Source: Paracoccus seriniphilus
GTDB lineage: Bacteria > Pseudomonadota > Alphaproteobacteria > Rhodobacterales > Rhodobacteraceae
Assembly: GCF_028553745.1 (NCBI RefSeq)
Contig: NZ_CP067129.1
Location: forward strand, 2,710,501 to 2,774,500
Reading direction: 5' to 3'
Length of the DNA stretch: 64,000 nt
A model generated the notes under the pieces. That model saw only the letters and a list, made by a program, of their open reading frames with translations, did not search any database and had not been told where the DNA came from. How positions within the stretch are numbered: the stretch's first letter is position 1; each line of letters begins with the position of its first letter. The position numbers and the translations under genes were made by a program. Below are positions 9,209 through 19,168 of this stretch, one piece after another.

Positions 9209-9240
9209 TGTTTCGTTGGGGCAAGTGAACAGGAACGAAG

Positions 9241-10404
9241 ATGGCCAAGCGTTGCTATTACGAGGTTCTGGGCGTCTCGCGCGGGGCCTCTGCGGAAGAA
9301 ATCAAGAAAGCCTATCGCCGCAAGGCGAAAGAGCTTCACCCAGACCGCAACAAGGATGATTCACAGGCCGAAGCGCGCTTCAAGGAAGCCAATGAAGCCT
9401 ATGACTGCCTGAAGGACGAACAGAAGAAAGCCGCCTATGACCGCTTTGGTCATGCCGCATTCGAAAACGGCGGCATGGGTGCGCGTGGCGGCGGCGGCGG
9501 TGGCCATCCGGGTGACTTTGGCTCGGCTTTTGCCGATGTGTTCGAGGATCTGTTTGGCGACATGATGGGTCGGCGCGGCGGTGGCGGCGGACGATCGCGT
9601 GCCCAACGCGGTCAGGATCTGCGCTACAACCTGCGTGTTTCCCTGGAGGACGCCTATCGCGGCGTGCAGAAAGCGATCAGCGTGCCGGGTTCGGTCGCCT
9701 GCGAGGAATGCGAAGGCACCGGGGCCGAAGGCGCAACGCAGCCGGCCACCTGCCCGACCTGCGGCGGCATGGGCAAGGTGCGCGCGCAACAGGGCTTCTT
9801 CACGGTCGAGCGGACCTGCCCGACCTGCGGCGGACAAGGCCAGATCGTCAAGAACCCCTGCAAGGCCTGCCATGGTGCCGGCCGGATCGAGCGCGAAAGA
9901 ACACTGTCGGTCAATATTCCCGCCGGTGTCGAAACCGGCACGCGCATTCGTCTTGCCGGCGAAGGCGAGGCGGGATTGCGCGGCGGACCTGCGGGCGATC
10001 TGTATATCTTCATCGAAGTCGCCGAGCACGAGATCTTCCTGCGCGAGGGCAAGACGCTTGCCTGCCAGGTGCCGGTCAGCATGGCCACGGCCGCCCTTGG
10101 TGGCGAGGTCGAGGTGCCGACGATCGACGGCGGCCGCACGCGCGTGAAGGTGCCTGCCGGCAGCCAGTCCGGCCGCCAGATGCGCCTGCGTGGCAAAGGC
10201 ATGCCGCCGTTGCGTCATGGCGCCGGGGCACAGGGTGAAATGGGCGACATGCTGATCGAACTGGTCGTCGAAACCCCCGTCAACCTGACCGGACGTCAAA
10301 AGGAATTGCTGCGCGAGTTCGAAGCCGTCAAGGCGGACAACAGCCCGCAATCCGACAACTTCTTCAACAAGGTCAAAAGCTTCTGGGACGACATGACCCG
10401 CTGA
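9241..10404 (+). CDS. dnaJ: Chaperone DnaJ (Hsp40)
   Basis: Co-chaperone that stimulates the DnaK ATPase and delivers substrates. The type I architecture is complete in 387 residues: J-domain with HPD at residues 33-35, Gly-rich linker with runs of GGGG, zinc-binding region with four CxxCxGxG repeats ([32 protein letters not shown]), and the C-terminal beta domains. The ATG at 9241 follows GGAACGAAG. It is transcribed with dnaK, partly isolated by the hairpin at 9180-9208. Confidence 0.99.
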   Translation: MAKRCYYEVLGVSRGASAEEIKKAYRRKAKELHPDRNKDDSQAEARFKEANEAYDCLKDEQKKAAYDRFGHAAFENGGMGARGGGGGGHPGDFGSAFADVFEDLFGDMMGRRGGGGGRSRAQRGQDLRYNLRVSLEDAYRGVQKAISVPGSVACEECEGTGAEGATQPATCPTCGGMGKVRAQQGFFTVERTCPTCGGQGQIVKNPCKACHGAGRIERERTLSVNIPAGVETGTRIRLAGEGEAGLRGGPAGDLYIFIEVAEHEIFLREGKTLACQVPVSMATAALGGEVEVPTIDGGRTRVKVPAGSQSGRQMRLRGKGMPPLRHGAGAQGEMGDMLIELVVETPVNLTGRQKELLREFEAVKADNSPQSDNFFNKVKSFWDDMTR

Positions 10405-10457
10405 AGCCCTGATGGCGCGTTAACCAGTTCTTCACGGATATCGCGCCATCTTTCGGC

Positions 10458-11237
10458 ATGGACAAGAATCATGCCTTCGGGGAAATGCCCCTTCCTCTGT
10501 TCGCACCGGCCGAAGACGACGTCGCCATGCCGCGGCGCGATTCACGTGGCCGTGCCGGGTCGCAGCTGTCCTATCTTGCCGATCATCGCGCCCGACTGCG
10601 CGAACGCTTCATGAATGGCGGCGCGGCTGCCATGCCCGATTACGAGCTTCTCGAACTGGTGCTGTTTCGCGCCATCCCGCGTCAGGATGTCAAGCCGCTG
10701 GCGCGGCGGCTGATCGACAGCTTTGGTGATTTCAATCGTGTTCTTTCTGCCCCCGCCGCGCGGCTTTCCGACATCAGTGGTGTCGGGCCCGCCGTCATCA
10801 CCGAACTGAAGATCGTCGAGGCCGCCGCACAGCGTCTGGCCCGGGCCAGGGTCATGAACCGTCCCGTGCTGTCAGGATGGCAGGAATTGCTGGACTATTG
10901 CCACACCGCCATGGCCCATCGCGAGACCGAACAGTTTCGGGTTCTTTTCCTGGACCGCAAGAATGTTCTGATCGCCGATGACGAACAGGGCCAGGGCACG
11001 GTCGATCACGTGCCGGTCTATCCGCGCGAAATCATTCGCCGGGCCTTGGAGTTGAACGCCTCGGCACTGATTCTGGTCCACAACCACCCGTCGGGTGACC
11101 CGACTCCATCAGAGACAGATATAACCATGACCGCGCGCATCGCACAGGCCGCCGACTGCATGGGAATTACCATTCACGATCATCTGATTATCGGAAAATC
11201 ACGGGAACTCAGCTTCCGCGCACAGGGATTGCTGTAG
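10458..11237 (+). CDS. radC: RadC family JAB-domain protein
   Basis: A 259-residue protein with N-terminal helix-hairpin-helix-like segments (ISGVGPAVITELK) and a C-terminal JAB/MPN+ metalloprotease fold. The zinc motif HNHPSGDPTPSETD is intact near residue 213. RadC proteins are widespread; the old DNA-repair assignment is weakly supported and the biochemical role is unclear. The start at 10458 has no strong ribosome site; in-frame ATGs at 10482 and 10527 are alternatives. It stands alone between dnaJ and the bc1 operon. Confidence 0.93.
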   Translation: MDKNHAFGEMPLPLFAPAEDDVAMPRRDSRGRAGSQLSYLADHRARLRERFMNGGAAAMPDYELLELVLFRAIPRQDVKPLARRLIDSFGDFNRVLSAPAARLSDISGVGPAVITELKIVEAAAQRLARARVMNRPVLSGWQELLDYCHTAMAHRETEQFRVLFLDRKNVLIADDEQGQGTVDHVPVYPREIIRRALELNASALILVHNHPSGDPTPSETDITMTARIAQAADCMGITIHDHLIIGKSRELSFRAQGLL

Positions 11238-11473
11238 GCGCGGCCATCCCGCAGCAGTTCGCAAACGGTCCGTCACGGGCGTATCATCCGGGTCGCTCTG
11301 GTCCGGCCAGCGACATATTTTCAACATATGCGTCGATATCTCACACCGAGGAAAGGGTTATCGGCTGGACTGACGCATATTTGAACGCTAGAACCGCGAC
11401 GCGAAGGCTGCAATCACTTGCCGCCCAGAATGTCGTATCGGCCGGGCTTCCGGCCCGAAATGGAGTATGATCC

Positions 11474-12034
11474 GTGTCCCACGCAGATGACCACGTAGGC
11501 ACCCGGAGGGATTTCCTCTATTATGCCACGGCGGGCGCAGGCACGGTGGCCGCCGGAGCCGCCGCCTGGACGCTTGTGAACCAGATGAATCCCTCGGCTG
11601 ATGTTCAGGCATTGTCCTCGATCCAGGTCGATGTCAGTGGCGTCGATGTCGGCACCCAGTTGACCGTGAAATGGTTGGGCAAGCCGGTGTTCATTCGCCG
11701 CCGGACCGAAACCGAGATCGAGGAAGGTCGCGCCGTTCCGCTGAACGAGCTGATCGACCCGGATGCCGAAAACCTCAACAAGCCGGGCGAGCCCGCCACC
11801 GACGAGAACCGCACGCTGGACGAAGCCGGCGAATGGCTGGTCATGATCGGCGTCTGCACCCATCTGGGTTGCGTGCCGATGGGCGACGGTGCCGGTGATT
11901 TCGACGGCTGGTTCTGCCCCTGCCACGGATCGCATTACGACACGGCCGGACGTATCCGCAAAGGTCCCGCGCCGCAGAACCTGCATATTCCTGTCGCTGA
12001 ATTCGTCAACGACACCACCATCAAGCTGGGCTGA
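11474..12034 (+). CDS. petA: Ubiquinol-cytochrome c reductase, Rieske iron-sulfur subunit
   Basis: Carries the 2Fe-2S cluster of the cytochrome bc1 complex, on the periplasmic side. The protein is 186 residues. The N-terminal [14 protein letters not shown] segment combines a twin-arginine motif with the membrane anchor. Cluster ligands lie in CTHLGC (128-133) and CPCHGSH (148-154). The start is GTG at 11474 with GGAG 8 nt upstream. The 236-nt gap before it must hold the operon promoter; I see a small CGGGC/GCCCG hairpin just before the ribosome site but no clear promoter. First gene of petABC (fbcFBC). Confidence 0.98.
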   Translation: MSHADDHVGTRRDFLYYATAGAGTVAAGAAAWTLVNQMNPSADVQALSSIQVDVSGVDVGTQLTVKWLGKPVFIRRRTETEIEEGRAVPLNELIDPDAENLNKPGEPATDENRTLDEAGEWLVMIGVCTHLGCVPMGDGAGDFDGWFCPCHGSHYDTAGRIRKGPAPQNLHIPVAEFVNDTTIKLG

Positions 12035-12048
12035 GGAGGGCACTGCAT

Positions 12049-13371
12049 ATGGCCGGAATTCCGCACGACCATTACGAGCCCAAATCGGGCCCCGAACGCT
12101 GGCTGCACCGCCGTTTGCCGGTGGTCGGTCTGCTTTACGACACATTGATGATCCCCACCCCCAAGAACCTGAACTGGATGTGGATCTGGGGCATCGTCCT
12201 GACATTCTGCCTGGCGCTGCAGATCGTCACCGGCATCGTTCTGGTGATGCATTACACGCCCCATGTCGATCTGGCCTTCGCCAGCGTCGAACATATCATG
12301 CGTGACGTGAATGGCGGCTATATGCTGCGCTATCTGCATGCCAATGGCGCATCGCTGTTCTTCCTTGCGGTCTACCTGCATATCTTCCGCGGCCTCTACT
12401 ATGGTAGCTACAAGGCCCCGCGCGAGGTGACATGGATCATCGGCATGCTGATCTATCTGGCCATGATGGCCACGGCGTTCATGGGCTATGTGCTGCCCTG
12501 GGGTCAGATGTCCTTCTGGGGCGCGACGGTGATCACCGGCCTGTTCGGCGCGATTCCGGGCATTGGCGAACCCATCCAGACCTGGCTGCTTGGCGGACCG
12601 GCGGTGGATAACGCCACGCTGAACCGCTTCTTCTCGCTGCATTACCTGCTGCCCTTCGTGATCGCGGCGCTTGTCGTCGTCCACATCTGGGCGTTCCACA
12701 CGACCGGCAACAACAACCCGACCGGCGTCGAAGTGCGGCGCACCAGCCGGGAAGAGGCCGAGAAAGATACCCTGCCCTTCTGGCCCTATTTCGTCATCAA
12801 GGACCTGTTTGCACTGGCTGTCATTCTGGTCGTGTTCTTTGCCGTGGTCGGCTTCATGCCGAACTACCTGGGACACCCGGACAACTATGTCGAGGCGAAC
12901 CCGCTGGCGACTCCGGCGCATATCGTGCCCGAATGGTACTTCCTGCCGTTCTACGCCATCCTTCGTGCCTTCACCTCGGATGTCTGGGTCGTGCAATTGG
13001 TCAACTTCCTGTCCTTTGGCATCATCGACGCCAAGTTCTTCGGGGTTCTGGCAATGTTCGGTGCCATCATCGTCATGGCGCTGGTGCCCTGGCTGGATAC
13101 CAGCCGCGTACGCTCGGGCCGTTTCCGCCCGCAGTTCAAGTGGTGGTTCTGGCTGGTCGCCGTCGACTTCGTGATCCTGATGTGGGTCGGAGCCATGCCG
13201 GCAGAGGGCATCTATCCCTATATCGCTCTGGCCGGTGCGGCCTATTGGTTCGCCTATTTCCTCGTCATCCTGCCCCTGCTGGGCGTGATCGAGAAGCCCG
13301 AGCCGATGCCCGCGACGATCGAAGAAGATTTTCTCGCCCATTACGACGCGCCCAAGCGCATGGCCGAGTAA
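12049..13371 (+). CDS. petB: Cytochrome b of the bc1 complex
   Basis: Membrane subunit of 440 residues carrying hemes bL and bH and the quinol oxidation and reduction sites. Characteristic elements are visible: WMWIWGIVL, the [10 protein letters not shown] and [12 protein letters not shown] heme-binding region, [19 protein letters not shown], and the Qo-site motif [13 protein letters not shown]. The ATG at 12049 follows GAGGAGG. It lies 14 nt after petA and 12 nt before petC. The length and the fused b6/subunit IV form are those of bacterial bc1 complexes. Confidence 0.99.
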   Translation: MAGIPHDHYEPKSGPERWLHRRLPVVGLLYDTLMIPTPKNLNWMWIWGIVLTFCLALQIVTGIVLVMHYTPHVDLAFASVEHIMRDVNGGYMLRYLHANGASLFFLAVYLHIFRGLYYGSYKAPREVTWIIGMLIYLAMMATAFMGYVLPWGQMSFWGATVITGLFGAIPGIGEPIQTWLLGGPAVDNATLNRFFSLHYLLPFVIAALVVVHIWAFHTTGNNNPTGVEVRRTSREEAEKDTLPFWPYFVIKDLFALAVILVVFFAVVGFMPNYLGHPDNYVEANPLATPAHIVPEWYFLPFYAILRAFTSDVWVVQLVNFLSFGIIDAKFFGVLAMFGAIIVMALVPWLDTSRVRSGRFRPQFKWWFWLVAVDFVILMWVGAMPAEGIYPYIALAGAAYWFAYFLVILPLLGVIEKPEPMPATIEEDFLAHYDAPKRMAE

Positions 13372-13383
13372 GGAGTGCCATCA

Positions 13384-14604
13384 ATGACCTTGAGAACCAA
13401 GACGCTCACGGCTGTTGCGGCCCTGACCCTCTCTGCGACCGGCTTTGCGCTGGCGCAGGAGACCGCGACACCTGCGCCGACCGAGCAGGCAGCGGAGCAG
13501 GCGCCGGTCGCCCCCGCCGCTGAAGCCGCCGCTCCCGAAGCGGTCGAAGCCCCCGCAGACGCGGCGGCTGACGGCACGGCGGATGACGCTGCACCGGAGA
13601 GCACCGTCGCCGAGCAGCAGGACGCGGCCGAACTGCAGCCCACGGAATCGGCGGATCAGCCCGCCGCCGAGGAAGAACTGCAGGATGAAGCTGCCCCGTC
13701 GGCTGACGAGATGGCCATCGAAGAAAGCGCTGCCGAGCAGGACGCTGCGGCAGGCGATGACGCCGAAACCGCGGTTGAAGAGGAATCGGCAGCGGCTCCG
13801 ACGGAAGCCATGGAAGCCGAGTCCCATGCTGAAGAGCATGCCGAGGAACACGCCGAAGAAGAAGAACACGGCAGCAGCCATGGCGGCGGCCATATCGAGG
13901 ATATCTCCTACAGCTTCGAGGGCCCCTTCGGCAAATTCGACCAGTTCCAGCTGCAGCGCGGCCTGCAGGTCTATACCGAGGTCTGCTCGGCCTGCCACGG
14001 CATGAAATTCGTGCCGCTGCGGACCCTGCATGACGAAGGTGGCCCGGCACTGCCGGAAGATCAGGTGCGTGCCTATGCTGCCAATTTCGACATCACCGAC
14101 CCTGAAACCGGCGAGGATCGTCCGCGCCTGCCGACCGATCACTTCCCCACGGTCACCGGTGACGGCATGGGCCCGGACCTGTCCCTGATGGCCAAGGCCC
14201 GCGCGGGCTTCCACGGCCCCTATGGGACCGGGATCAACCAACTGTTCAAAGGCATCGGCGGACCCGAATACATCCATGCGATCCTGACCAGCTATACCGG
14301 CGAGGAAATGGAACAGGCAGGCAGCGTCTTCTATGAAAACACCGCCTTCTCGACCGGCTACATCGCCATGCCTCCCCCGCTTTCGGATGACTTGGTGACC
14401 TATGAGGACGGAACTCCGGCCACGGTCGATCAGATGGCACGCGACGTCGCGGCCTTCCTGATGTGGACGGCAGAGCCGAAGATGATGGACCGCAAGATGG
14501 TCGGCCTGGTCTCGGTTCTGTTCCTGATCGTTCTCAGCGCCCTGCTCTATCTGACCAACAAGCGGATCTGGGCACCGCACAAGGGCAAGAAGCAACACGC
14601 CTGA
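13384..14604 (+). CDS. petC: Cytochrome c1 with long acidic N-terminal extension
   Basis: Heme c subunit of the bc1 complex, 406 residues. A signal peptide ([16 protein letters not shown], ending ALA-QE) is followed by about 150 residues rich in Ala, Glu, Asp and Pro. The heme site CSACH comes only at residues 201-205. The C-terminus has one membrane anchor ([18 protein letters not shown]). Typical c1 proteins are near 250-280 residues; the acidic insert is a known Paracoccus feature thought to help dock cytochrome c. The ATG at 13384 lies 8 nt after AGGAG; the GTG at 13375 is too close to that site. Confidence 0.97.
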   Translation: MTLRTKTLTAVAALTLSATGFALAQETATPAPTEQAAEQAPVAPAAEAAAPEAVEAPADAAADGTADDAAPESTVAEQQDAAELQPTESADQPAAEEELQDEAAPSADEMAIEESAAEQDAAAGDDAETAVEEESAAAPTEAMEAESHAEEHAEEHAEEEEHGSSHGGGHIEDISYSFEGPFGKFDQFQLQRGLQVYTEVCSACHGMKFVPLRTLHDEGGPALPEDQVRAYAANFDITDPETGEDRPRLPTDHFPTVTGDGMGPDLSLMAKARAGFHGPYGTGINQLFKGIGGPEYIHAILTSYTGEEMEQAGSVFYENTAFSTGYIAMPPPLSDDLVTYEDGTPATVDQMARDVAAFLMWTAEPKMMDRKMVGLVSVLFLIVLSALLYLTNKRIWAPHKGKKQHA

Positions 14605-14627
14605 TATTCCGGCCATTGCATCGACAC

Positions 14628-14655
14628 AAAGCGCGCCCCATCGGGCGCGCTTTTT
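14628..14655 (+). terminator. Rho-independent terminator of petABC
   Basis: A perfect 11-bp stem, AAAGCGCGCCC with GGGCGCGCTTT, and a short loop, running into TTTTTCTTG. It begins 23 nt after the petC stop. Confidence 0.9.
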
Positions 14656-14712
14656 CTTGTCTGGACAAGCCCAGGCTGCGGCGGTCAGATAACTTCAACA
14701 AGGGAATGAACC

Positions 14713-15591
14713 ATGGCAATCTGGAATCTGGGTTCGATCAATATCGATCACGTCTACCGTCTGGCGCATCTGCCCCAGCCCGGCGAAACCATCGCGGCAC
14801 AAGGCTATGCCCTTGGCCTTGGCGGAAAGGGTGCCAACCAGTCGATCGCCGCAGCGCGCGCGGGCGCGTCAACACTGCATCTTGGCGCCATGTCGGATGG
14901 CGATGATTGGGTGCCCCGACGCCTTGTCGACTATGGTGTTCAGACCCATCTGATCCAAAGGCAGCCGGGACAGACAACGGGCCATGCCATCATCTTGCTG
15001 GAAAGCTCGGGCGAGAATTCGATCGTGATCCATCCCGGCGCGAATCGTCAGATCGATTCCGCCGCCCTGATGGCAGCCATGGACGAAATCACCGCTGCCG
15101 ACACGCTGCTGCTGCAGAATGAAACCAGCCTTCAGGTCCAGGCCGCACAGGCTGCGCGCGCCAAGGGAGCGAAGGTCATCTACTCTGCCGCGCCTTTCGA
15201 CCTGCAGGCCTTGCGCGAGGTTCTGCCCTATGTCTCGGTCCTGGCCATGAATGCAGGAGAGGCCGAGCAATTATTCGCAGCCATGCCCGGCGAGATTCCC
15301 GTGGAGGGGTTGCTGATCACGCGCGGCGCCGAGGGCGCGGAATATCGCGACCTGACCACAGGCGAGACCACCCATCAGCCTGCCTTTGCCGTACGCCCCG
15401 TGGACACGACCGGGGCCGGAGATACCTTTGCCGGCTATTTCGCCGCCGCACGGGATGGGGGCGCAACCATTGCAGCGGCGCTGGAACTGGCCGCAGCTGC
15501 CGCTGCGCTGAAGGTCACGCGCGCGGGCGCGGGCGATGCCATCCCGACATATGACGAGGTGCAGGAGTTTCTGCAGAGCTTCCCCGGCTGA
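14713..15591 (+). CDS. rbsK: Ribokinase-type PfkB carbohydrate kinase
   Basis: Phosphorylates ribose (or a related sugar) with ATP. The 292-residue protein has the PfkB family signatures: GGKGANQSIAAARAG near residue 37 and the catalytic DTTGAGDTFAGYF near residue 233, including the Asp base. The ATG at 14713 follows AAGGGAATG. It lies alone between the pet terminator and the convergent phoB, with no ribose transporter nearby. Ribokinase is the best match by the N-terminal GSINIDHVY segment, but the sugar is not proven. Confidence 0.85.
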   Translation: MAIWNLGSINIDHVYRLAHLPQPGETIAAQGYALGLGGKGANQSIAAARAGASTLHLGAMSDGDDWVPRRLVDYGVQTHLIQRQPGQTTGHAIILLESSGENSIVIHPGANRQIDSAALMAAMDEITAADTLLLQNETSLQVQAAQAARAKGAKVIYSAAPFDLQALREVLPYVSVLAMNAGEAEQLFAAMPGEIPVEGLLITRGAEGAEYRDLTTGETTHQPAFAVRPVDTTGAGDTFAGYFAAARDGGATIAAALELAAAAAALKVTRAGAGDAIPTYDEVQEFLQSFPG

Positions 15592-15599
15592 CGCCGGTC

Positions 15600-16289
15600 T
15601 CAGCCCAAGGCATATCCGGTGCCGCGCACGGTGCGAACCGGATTGTCACCGCCATTCTGCATCAGCGCCTTGCGCAGACGCCCGACATGAACATCGATGG
15701 TGCGGGTATCGACATAGATGTCACGCCCCCAGACCCGGTCCAGCAGTTGTTCACGCGACCAGACCCGCCCCGGCTTTTCCATCAATGTGGACAGCAGCCG
15801 GAATTCGGTCGGCCCCAGATGCAGCGGCTGACCACCGCGAAAGACGCGATGTTCGGCGGCATCCAGAATGATATCGCCGAAGCTGAGCCGTTCCCCCATG
15901 CTGGCGGGACGGGTGCGGCGCAGCTGCGTGCGCAGCCGTGCCATCAGCTCGACCACGGAATAGGGTTTGACGACATAGTCGTCGGCCCCGGTTTCCAGCC
16001 CGCGCACGCGGTCGGTTTCCTCGCCACGTGCCGACAGCATGATGATGGGAATGCCGCGGGTCGCGGGATCTGCCTTGACCTGACGGCAGACTTCGATGCC
16101 GCTGACCTTGGGAAGCATCCAGTCCAGAACCAGCAGATCGGGCTGCTCCTCCTGAACCAGCAACAGCGCATCCTCGCCGTTGTCGGCAACCACAACCTCG
16201 AAACCTTCGGCTTCGAGGTTGTATTGCAGAACCTCGCGCTGTGCGCCCTCATCCTCGACGACCAGAACACAGGGGCTTTGTCGCGCCAT
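15600..16289 (-). CDS. phoB: Phosphate regulon response regulator PhoB
   Basis: OmpR-family transcription factor of 229 residues. The receiver domain (VLVVEDEGAQREVL, phospho-acceptor Asp in LLVLDWMLPKVSG) is followed by a winged-helix domain (VWSREQLLDRVWG, TIDVHVGRLRKAL). The ATG at 16289 has GGGAG upstream; the longer frame runs into phoU. It is the last gene of pstSCAB-phoU-phoB. The sensor kinase gene phoR is not in the window. It should bind the Pho box upstream of pstS (21726-21754). Confidence 0.95.
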   Translation of the reverse strand: MARQSPCVLVVEDEGAQREVLQYNLEAEGFEVVVADNGEDALLLVQEEQPDLLVLDWMLPKVSGIEVCRQVKADPATRGIPIIMLSARGEETDRVRGLETGADDYVVKPYSVVELMARLRTQLRRTRPASMGERLSFGDIILDAAEHRVFRGGQPLHLGPTEFRLLSTLMEKPGRVWSREQLLDRVWGRDIYVDTRTIDVHVGRLRKALMQNGGDNPVRTVRGTGYALG

Positions 16290-16293
16290 AGAC

Positions 16294-17019
16294 TTAGTCT
16301 CCCGCCAGGGCCGCTCCGTCACCGGTCGGAACGTTGTTTGATTTTGGGCGTGGATCATCCGGAAGTTCTCCCGTGACAAGATATATGACCTGTTCGGCAA
16401 TCGATGTCGCGTGATCGCCCATCCGTTCGGTGTTCTTGGCGATGAAATGCAGATGCATGCAGGCGGTAATGTTGCGCGGGTCTTCCATCATATGGGTCAG
16501 GAACTCGCGGAACAGCGCGTTATACATCTGGTCGACCTCCAGATCGCGCATGCGGACATCTTCGGCCAGTTCCGCGTCGCGGCGGATATAGCTGTCCAAG
16601 GCGTCCTGAAGCATCTTGTTGACCGCCGCACTCATCCGGCGCAGCGCCAGCCCCGAGCCCTCGATTGCGGGCATATGCGACAGGACATCGGTGCGTTTGG
16701 CGATATTCTTGGCATAATCGCCGCAGCGCTCCAGCGAAGCGCCGATCTTGATCACCGCCAGAACCATGCGCAGATCGGTGGCTGTCGGTGCCCGCAGCGC
16801 GATCAGACGGGCGGCATCCTCGTTGATCTGCGCTTCCATCAGGTCGATGGCCTTGTCGCGGCGCCGGACCTGTTCGGCCAGTTCCTCGTCACGGTTTTCC
16901 AATGCCGTGGCTGCGTCATTGATGGCGGCCTCGACCATGCCACCCATCTTGACGACCAGCGCCTGGATGGTTTCCAGATCGCGGTCGAATGCCGAAGAGA
17001 TATGTTTGTCGCGGTTCAT
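16294..17019 (-). CDS. phoU: Phosphate transport system regulator PhoU
   Basis: A 241-residue protein of two similar three-helix PhoU repeats. The conserved metal-binding stretches are ALENRDEELAEQVRRRD with the helix around SLERCGDYAKNIAKR, and in the second half NTERMGDHATSIAEQV. PhoU links the Pst transporter to PhoR and dampens the phosphate response. The ATG at 17019 (MNRDKHISSAFDRDLE) is the family start. It sits 19 nt after pstB and 4 nt before phoB. Confidence 0.96.
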   Translation of the reverse strand: MNRDKHISSAFDRDLETIQALVVKMGGMVEAAINDAATALENRDEELAEQVRRRDKAIDLMEAQINEDAARLIALRAPTATDLRMVLAVIKIGASLERCGDYAKNIAKRTDVLSHMPAIEGSGLALRRMSAAVNKMLQDALDSYIRRDAELAEDVRMRDLEVDQMYNALFREFLTHMMEDPRNITACMHLHFIAKNTERMGDHATSIAEQVIYLVTGELPDDPRPKSNNVPTGDGAALAGD

Positions 17020-17038
17020 TGTGCCAGCCTCCTGATCG

Positions 17039-17842
17039 TCAACCGATCCGGCCCGAGATATAGGCCTCGGTCCGCGAATCCTTCGGTTTGGTAAAGATGT
17101 CGTCGGTGTCGCCATATTCCACCAGATTGCCAAGGTGGAAGAAGGCGGTTTTCTGACTGACCCGCGCTGCCTGCTGCATGGAATGCGTGACGATCACCAC
17201 CGAAAACTGCGTGCGCAGCTGCTCGATCAGCTCCTCGACCTGACCGGTCGCGATCGGGTCCAGAGCCGAGCAGGGCTCATCCATCAACAGCACCTCGGGC
17301 GCGGTCGCCACAGCCCGCGCAATGCACAGACGCTGTTGCTGACCACCCGACAGGCCGGTGCCCGGTTCCTGCAGGCGATCCTTGACTTCGTTCCATAGGG
17401 CTGCGCCACGCAGCGACTGTTCGACGATATCATCCAACTCGTCACGATTGCGCGCCAGACCGTGGATACGCGGCCCATAGGCGACATTGTCAAAGATGGA
17501 TTTCGGGAAGGGATTCGGCTTCTGGAACACCATGCCGACGCGGGCGCGCAGCTGCACCGGGTCGATGCGGCGGTCATAGATATCCTGGCCGTCCAGCCTG
17601 ATCTCTCCCTCGATGCGGGCAATCGGAATGGTGTCATTCATCCGGTTGATGCAGCGCAAAAAGGTCGATTTTCCGCAGCCGGACGGACCGATAAAGGCGG
17701 TGACCGTCTTGTCCAGAATTTCGACATTCACATCCTTGATGGCATGTTTGTCGCCGTAATAGACCTGCACATTCCTTGCCGAGATCTTGATTTCGTCCTG
17801 GTCCACGGCGTTCTCCACTCGGTCTCGGTTCATGTCATACAT
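17039..17842 (-). CDS. pstB: Phosphate ABC transporter ATP-binding protein PstB
   Basis: ATPase subunit of the high-affinity phosphate importer, 267 residues. It has Walker [10 protein letters not shown], the signature [14 protein letters not shown], Walker [14 protein letters not shown] and a switch His in VTHSMQQA. The start follows AAAGGAGG at good spacing. The gene order pstS-pstC-pstA-pstB-phoU-phoB is standard. Confidence 0.98.
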   Translation of the reverse strand: MYDMNRDRVENAVDQDEIKISARNVQVYYGDKHAIKDVNVEILDKTVTAFIGPSGCGKSTFLRCINRMNDTIPIARIEGEIRLDGQDIYDRRIDPVQLRARVGMVFQKPNPFPKSIFDNVAYGPRIHGLARNRDELDDIVEQSLRGAALWNEVKDRLQEPGTGLSGGQQQRLCIARAVATAPEVLLMDEPCSALDPIATGQVEELIEQLRTQFSVVIVTHSMQQAARVSQKTAFFHLGNLVEYGDTDDIFTKPKDSRTEAYISGRIG

Positions 17843-17862
17843 CTCTGGCCTCCTTTCAGCCC

Positions 17863-19155
17863 TTACCAGCGGCGCTCAAAACGGCTGCGCAGGAAGATGG
17901 CGATTGCGTTCATCATCACGAGAAAGCCCAACAGCACCAGAATAGCGGCCGAAGTGCGTGCAACGAAACCCCGTTCCGGGCTGTCGGCCCAGATGAAGAT
18001 CTGCGTCGGCAGCGCTGTCGAGGCATCAAAGGGCGTTGCCGGTGCCGCCGTCACAAAGGCATTCATGCCGATCAGCAGCAGCGGTGCCGTTTCCCCAAGG
18101 GCCTGCGCCAGGCCGATGATCGTGCCGGTCAGGATGCCCGGCATGGCCAGAGGCAGGACGTGACCAAAGACCACCTGCTGCTTGGAGGCGCCGATTCCCA
18201 GCGCCGCCTCGCGGATCGAGGGCGGCACCGCCTTCAACGCCGCACGGGTGGCGATGATGATCGTCGGCAGCGTCATCAGCGCCAGCGTCAGCCCGCCGAC
18301 AAAGGGCGCAGACCTTGGCATCCCGAACCAGCCCAGAAACACCGCCAGGGCAAGCAGGCCGAAAACGACCGAGGGCACGGCGGCCAGATTGTTGATATTC
18401 ACCTCGATCACATCGCTGAACCGGTTCTTGGGCGCGAATTCCTCAAGATAGATCGCAGCGCCGATTCCCAGCGGAAAAGAGATCAGAAAGCAGACAAGCA
18501 GCGCATAAGCCGAACCGATGATCGCACCGCGCAGACCGGCGAGTTCAGGAAAGCGGGAATCCGCATTGGTGATCAGCCCCCAGTTCAGCGGCAGGGTGAT
18601 GCGGCCCTGATCCTTCAATTCCTGAAAGGCGGCAATATCCGCATCGCTGAGGCGTCGATGCGATTCATCCGAATCGACATCCACATTGCCCTTGTTCAGC
18701 TGATCATAGGGGTCCGAGACCGGCACATTGATTTCGACCGATCTGCCGATCAGCGAGGGATCGGCCACGACCTCGTCACGCACCAGGAACTGGGCGGCAT
18801 TGGACAGGATGCCCGAAAGCCCCTTCAGTTCCGAACTGTCTGCCTCGGGGAAAGTCCCCTGCATCGCGTCGCGCATGATGCGGCGATAATTTCCCTTTGC
18901 CGGGTTCTCGGGATCGACCAGTTCGGCCGAAACCGGAACCTCGATTGCAACATGGGTCTGACGGAACGCCTGCGTCCCACCCGAGATCAGCGTCCACAGC
19001 AGGATCGCCAGCATCAGGAATGCCAATCCGATCGCGCCCAGACCAAGACCGCGAAGGATCGTCTCGTTCCGGCGACGGCGGGACAGGTTCTTGCGGAACC
19101 GCTCCGAGGTCCAGTCATGGTTGCGCGCCAGAGAGCCGCTTGATTGATCGGTCAT
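17863..19155 (-). CDS. pstA: Phosphate ABC transporter permease PstA
   Basis: Inner-membrane permease, about 430 residues. It has an N-terminal anchor ([17 protein letters not shown]) and then about 180 residues of mostly hydrophilic sequence before the permease core, an arrangement common in alphaproteobacterial PstA. The EAA loop is in [22 protein letters not shown]. The start is uncertain: ATG at 19155 (MTDQSSGSL) fits relatives and lies just after the pstC stop; ATGs at 19176 and 19185 would overlap pstC. Confidence 0.93.
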   Translation of the reverse strand: MTDQSSGSLARNHDWTSERFRKNLSRRRRNETILRGLGLGAIGLAFLMLAILLWTLISGGTQAFRQTHVAIEVPVSAELVDPENPAKGNYRRIMRDAMQGTFPEADSSELKGLSGILSNAAQFLVRDEVVADPSLIGRSVEINVPVSDPYDQLNKGNVDVDSDESHRRLSDADIAAFQELKDQGRITLPLNWGLITNADSRFPELAGLRGAIIGSAYALLVCFLISFPLGIGAAIYLEEFAPKNRFSDVIEVNINNLAAVPSVVFGLLALAVFLGWFGMPRSAPFVGGLTLALMTLPTIIIATRAALKAVPPSIREAALGIGASKQQVVFGHVLPLAMPGILTGTIIGLAQALGETAPLLLIGMNAFVTAAPATPFDASTALPTQIFIWADSPERGFVARTSAAILVLLGFLVMMNAIAIFLRSRFERRW

Positions 19156-19168
19156 GTCGCTTCGAGCC

